From: a halophilic archaeon J07HX64
GTDB taxonomy: Archaea > Halobacteriota > Halobacteria > Halobacteriales > Haloarculaceae
Direction of reading: 5' to 3'
DNA: 7,332 nt
NCBI GenBank assembly: GCA_000416085.1
Contig: KE356579.1
Location: forward strand, 1,028,467-1,035,798
The notes under the pieces are model-generated. The model saw only the letters and a list, made by a program, of their open reading frames with translations, ran no database searches and was not told where the DNA came from. The position numbers were made by a program, and so were the translations under genes. This document shows positions 5,565 through 7,332 of the stretch, piece by piece (the stretch's first letter is position 1; the number at the start of each line of letters is the position of its first letter).

Positions 5565-6680
5565 ATGAGCCTACGCGGCGGGAAACTGGAGCTGGCCACA
5601 CGCGGGTCCAAGCTCGCACGCCGCCAGGCCAGTACAATCACACAGAAGCTCGCGGAGCGCCGCATCACCGCGGAGCTCGTCGAGGTCGAGACGACCGGTG
5701 ACCAGCCCCAGGAGGCGCTCGTCCACCAGTCGGGTACCACCGGTGCGTTCGTCCGCAGCCTCGACGAGCGCGTGCTCGCGGAGGAGCTCGACGGCGCGGT
5801 CCACTCGATGAGACACATGCCGACCGACCGGCCCGACGGACTCATCGTCGCCGCGGTTCCCGAGCGCGGTCCTGTTGATGACGTGCTCGTCACGCCCGAC
5901 GGGACGGCGCTGTCGGACCTGCCAACGGGTGCGACCGTCGGCACGTCGAGTCTCCGCCGTCGTGCACAGCTGCTCGCCGACCGCCCCGACCTGGAGATAG
6001 CCGGCCTGCGGGGCGCCGTCGACACCCGCGTCGAGAAGCTGCTCGCACCCACACGACAGCGCGAGCACGAGCGACGCCTCGAGGCCGCCGGTGAACTCGA
6101 CGACGAAGCTAACGACGAGACCGGGACCGACCGCGAGTACGACCGAACACCACAGGAGTGGTTCGAGGGGCTCTCCGAGATCGAGCGGCGTGCGCTGGAC
6201 CGCGAGGTCGAAACCGAGTACGATGCTATCTGTCTCGCGGCGGCGGGACTCGAGCGCAGCGGGCTCTTCGAGGCGCTTCCGGTCGAACACCTCGACCCGG
6301 GGTCGTTCGTGCCCGCGCCGGCACAGGGGGCGGTCGCGGTGACGGCGCTCGACGGTGAGACCGCGACGCGGGTCCACGACGCGATCGACCATCCGCCGAC
6401 ACGCGTCGAGGTGACCGTCGAGCGGACGGTGCTGTCGGAACTCGGTGGCGACCGTGTCGCCCCGGTCGGGGTTCACGCCCGTCTCCAGGGTGCCGTCGTC
6501 ACGACGGCCGCTCGGGTGCTCTCTCGGGAGGGCACCGAGACGATCCAGGAGACGCGGAAACTGCCGGTCGAGAGTCACGCCGAGGCCGCCGCCGCGTTCG
6601 CCGCCGATCTCGCCGACCGGGGGGCGACCGAACTCCTCGACCGGGCGCGACGCGAGCGAGACGACGCGAAACAGGCGTGA
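5565..6680 (+). CDS. hemC: HemC-family protein, probable pseudo-hydroxymethylbilane synthase
   Basis: Active HemC joins four porphobilinogens into hydroxymethylbilane, using a dipyrromethane primer on a Cys. This 371-residue protein has the complete fold, including the haloarchaeal charged insertion (about 160-205). Landmarks are LATRGSKLARRQAS (10-23), GAFVRSLDE (60-68), VGTSSLRRRAQLL (125-137), DTRVEKLLAP (153-162), CLAAAGLERSGL (223-234) and the C-terminal cofactor domain (from about 278). Substrate-contact arginines corresponding to E. coli R11, R131, R132, R149 and R155 are kept. Hallmarks are altered: GKTG to GTTG (T58), AVHSMKD to AVHSMRH (R83, H84; E. coli K83, D84), RGNVDTR to RGAVDTR (A151), APGQGA to APAQGA (A253), and the LGGGC cofactor site to LGGDR (D296, R297; E. 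coli C242). The open frame and G/C-rich third positions argue against simple decay. No hemD or cobA is adjacent. I infer a tetrapyrrole-precursor-binding or otherwise repurposed protein; synthase activity is unlikely. Confidence 0.85.
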   Translation: MSLRGGKLELATRGSKLARRQASTITQKLAERRITAELVEVETTGDQPQEALVHQSGTTGAFVRSLDERVLAEELDGAVHSMRHMPTDRPDGLIVAAVPERGPVDDVLVTPDGTALSDLPTGATVGTSSLRRRAQLLADRPDLEIAGLRGAVDTRVEKLLAPTRQREHERRLEAAGELDDEANDETGTDREYDRTPQEWFEGLSEIERRALDREVETEYDAICLAAAGLERSGLFEALPVEHLDPGSFVPAPAQGAVAVTALDGETATRVHDAIDHPPTRVEVTVERTVLSELGGDRVAPVGVHARLQGAVVTTAARVLSREGTETIQETRKLPVESHAEAAAAFAADLADRGATELLDRARRERDDAKQA

Positions 6681-6839
6681 TCACGAGAACCGGGTCTGAA
6701 CACGGACACACGGGACGGCCCCAGGGTCCGAAGACGGGGGCAGACAGACGACCGTGACCGGCCTCGGGACACCCGCACAGGTCGTCGCCAGACCGCCGTG
6801 AGCGGGGGAGTTTTTTCCACGAACCGTCTACGCCCGACA
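6681..6839 (+). promoter_or_regulatory. intergenic region with promoter of the hydrolase gene
   Basis: I see no gene in these 159 bases between the hemC stop and the hydrolase start. A run of six T at 6811-6816, after a purine stretch, lies at -24 to -29 from the ATG at 6840. This matches the spacing of the boxes before thyX, ltaE and hemC and is the likely TATA element. No Shine-Dalgarno sequence or clear terminator is visible. Confidence 0.4.
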
Positions 6840-7332
6840 ATGGCCGATATCTCGCCGTCCCGTGCCAGCGAACCGGACCCCGACGTACAGTCGTTTCTCA
6901 GCCTGTACAACTCCCTCGACGTGCCAGAGATACACGAGGTGCCGCCCGGACGGGCCCGCGAACTGTTCGAGCAGTTCGCCGCCCCGAACCCCGATATCCC
7001 CCTGCCGACAGTCGAGGACCGTACCGTGCCCGGCCCCAACGGCGAGGTGCTCGTCCGACTGTACGACCCGCGCGAGGGCGGGGAGACGCCGCTCGTGCTC
7101 TTTTTCCACGGCGGCGGGTTCGCGGTTGGCAGCGTCGACAGCCACGACGGTCCCTGTCGACGGCTCGCCGTCGAAACCGGCTACCCCGTGCTCAGTGTGG
7201 ACTACAGGCTGGCGCCGGAGCACCCGTTTCCCGCCGGACTCCGGGACTGCTACGCGCCCTCGAGTGGGCGACTGCGACGCGGCCGACCTGAACGTCGACC
7301 GGACAGACTGGTGGTGGCCGGTGACAGCGCCG
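6840..7332 (+). CDS. alpha/beta hydrolase, HSL (esterase/lipase) family, 3' truncated, disturbed frame
   Basis: The gene starts at the ATG at 6840 and runs off the window, so only about 164 codons are seen. It belongs to the hormone-sensitive-lipase-like carboxylesterases. The protein has a cap-like N-terminus (1-50), the oxyanion-hole motif FFHGGGFAVGS (88-98), the HSL signature DYRLAPEHPFPAG (121-133), and the start of the nucleophile elbow VVAGDSA (Ser in GDSAG) at the edge. The substrate is unknown. Between 7254 and 7310 the main frame reads an Arg-rich segment (GRLRRGRPERR) foreign to this acidic protein. The family-like residues appear in the other two frames in order: ALEWATA (about 7257-7278), then AADLNVDRTD (7279-7308). 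Three single-base losses (near 7256, 7278 and 7308) would restore a normal sequence, and together they return to the original frame. Hydrolase identity is secure; integrity is not. Confidence 0.85.
   Translation, partial: MADISPSRASEPDPDVQSFLSLYNSLDVPEIHEVPPGRARELFEQFAAPNPDIPLPTVEDRTVPGPNGEVLVRLYDPREGGETPLVLFFHGGGFAVGSVDSHDGPCRRLAVETGYPVLSVDYRLAPEHPFPAGLRDCYAPSSGRLRRGRPERRPDRLVVAGDSA

Noticed and set aside
5408..6052. 215-residue N-terminal extension of threonine aldolase
   Set aside because: It runs antisense through hemC and the intergenic region. The aldolase family begins at the ATG at 5407.
5571..6578. 335-codon minus-strand frame opposite hemC
   Set aside because: Antisense shadow typical of G/C-rich coding DNA. 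The sense strand has unmistakable HemC motifs.
1..7332. tRNA, rRNA, CRISPR array, insertion sequence or attachment site
   Set aside because: No cloverleaf, spaced repeats, terminal inverted repeats or transposase/integrase motifs were seen on either strand.

Overview
The window reads as chromosomal DNA of a halophilic archaeon (class Halobacteria). Seen in sequence: high G+C with G/C-rich third positions, acidic proteins, almost no Shine-Dalgarno sites, and T-rich boxes about 24-30 nt upstream of several start codons, as expected for leaderless archaeal transcripts. The gene set fits too: archaeal GTP cyclohydrolase III, ThyX, a haloarchaeal-type HemC with a charged insertion, and a haloarchaeal sensor kinase with a C-terminal membrane domain.

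Layout. Positions 1-139 are unassigned. arfA (minus, 140-901) is divergent from a two-CBS-domain protein (plus, 1106-1477), which converges on thyX (minus, 1502-2245). Upstream of thyX, on the same strand, is a disrupted small Tat lipoprotein gene (2320-2635) that no simple ORF reveals. Next comes a histidine-kinase-like gene (2665-4250) with a frameshift in its last quarter and Asp at the expected phospho-acceptor His. Then ltaE (minus, 4376-5407) is divergent from hemC (plus, 5565-6680). The window ends in a truncated HSL-type alpha/beta-hydrolase gene (plus, from 6840) with a locally scrambled frame.

Function. ArfA opens archaeal riboflavin/F420 synthesis and ThyX is a flavin-dependent thymidylate synthase, so the left half is metabolically linked. 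LtaE is a PLP enzyme of threonine/glycine metabolism.

The main discovery candidate is HemC. The fold and the anion-binding arginines are kept, but the hallmark catalytic positions are replaced, including the dipyrromethane-cofactor Cys and the Lys-Asp pair of the AVHSMKD motif. It looks like a pseudo-hydroxymethylbilane synthase, and no hemD or cobA lies beside it. Alongside this are a kinase without its usual His, a lipoprotein gene with a broken start and altered lipobox, and five inferred single-base losses in three genes. Either the accessory genes here are decaying, or the raw sequence carries base-drop errors. The HemC changes cannot be such errors because several need two or more substitutions per codon.
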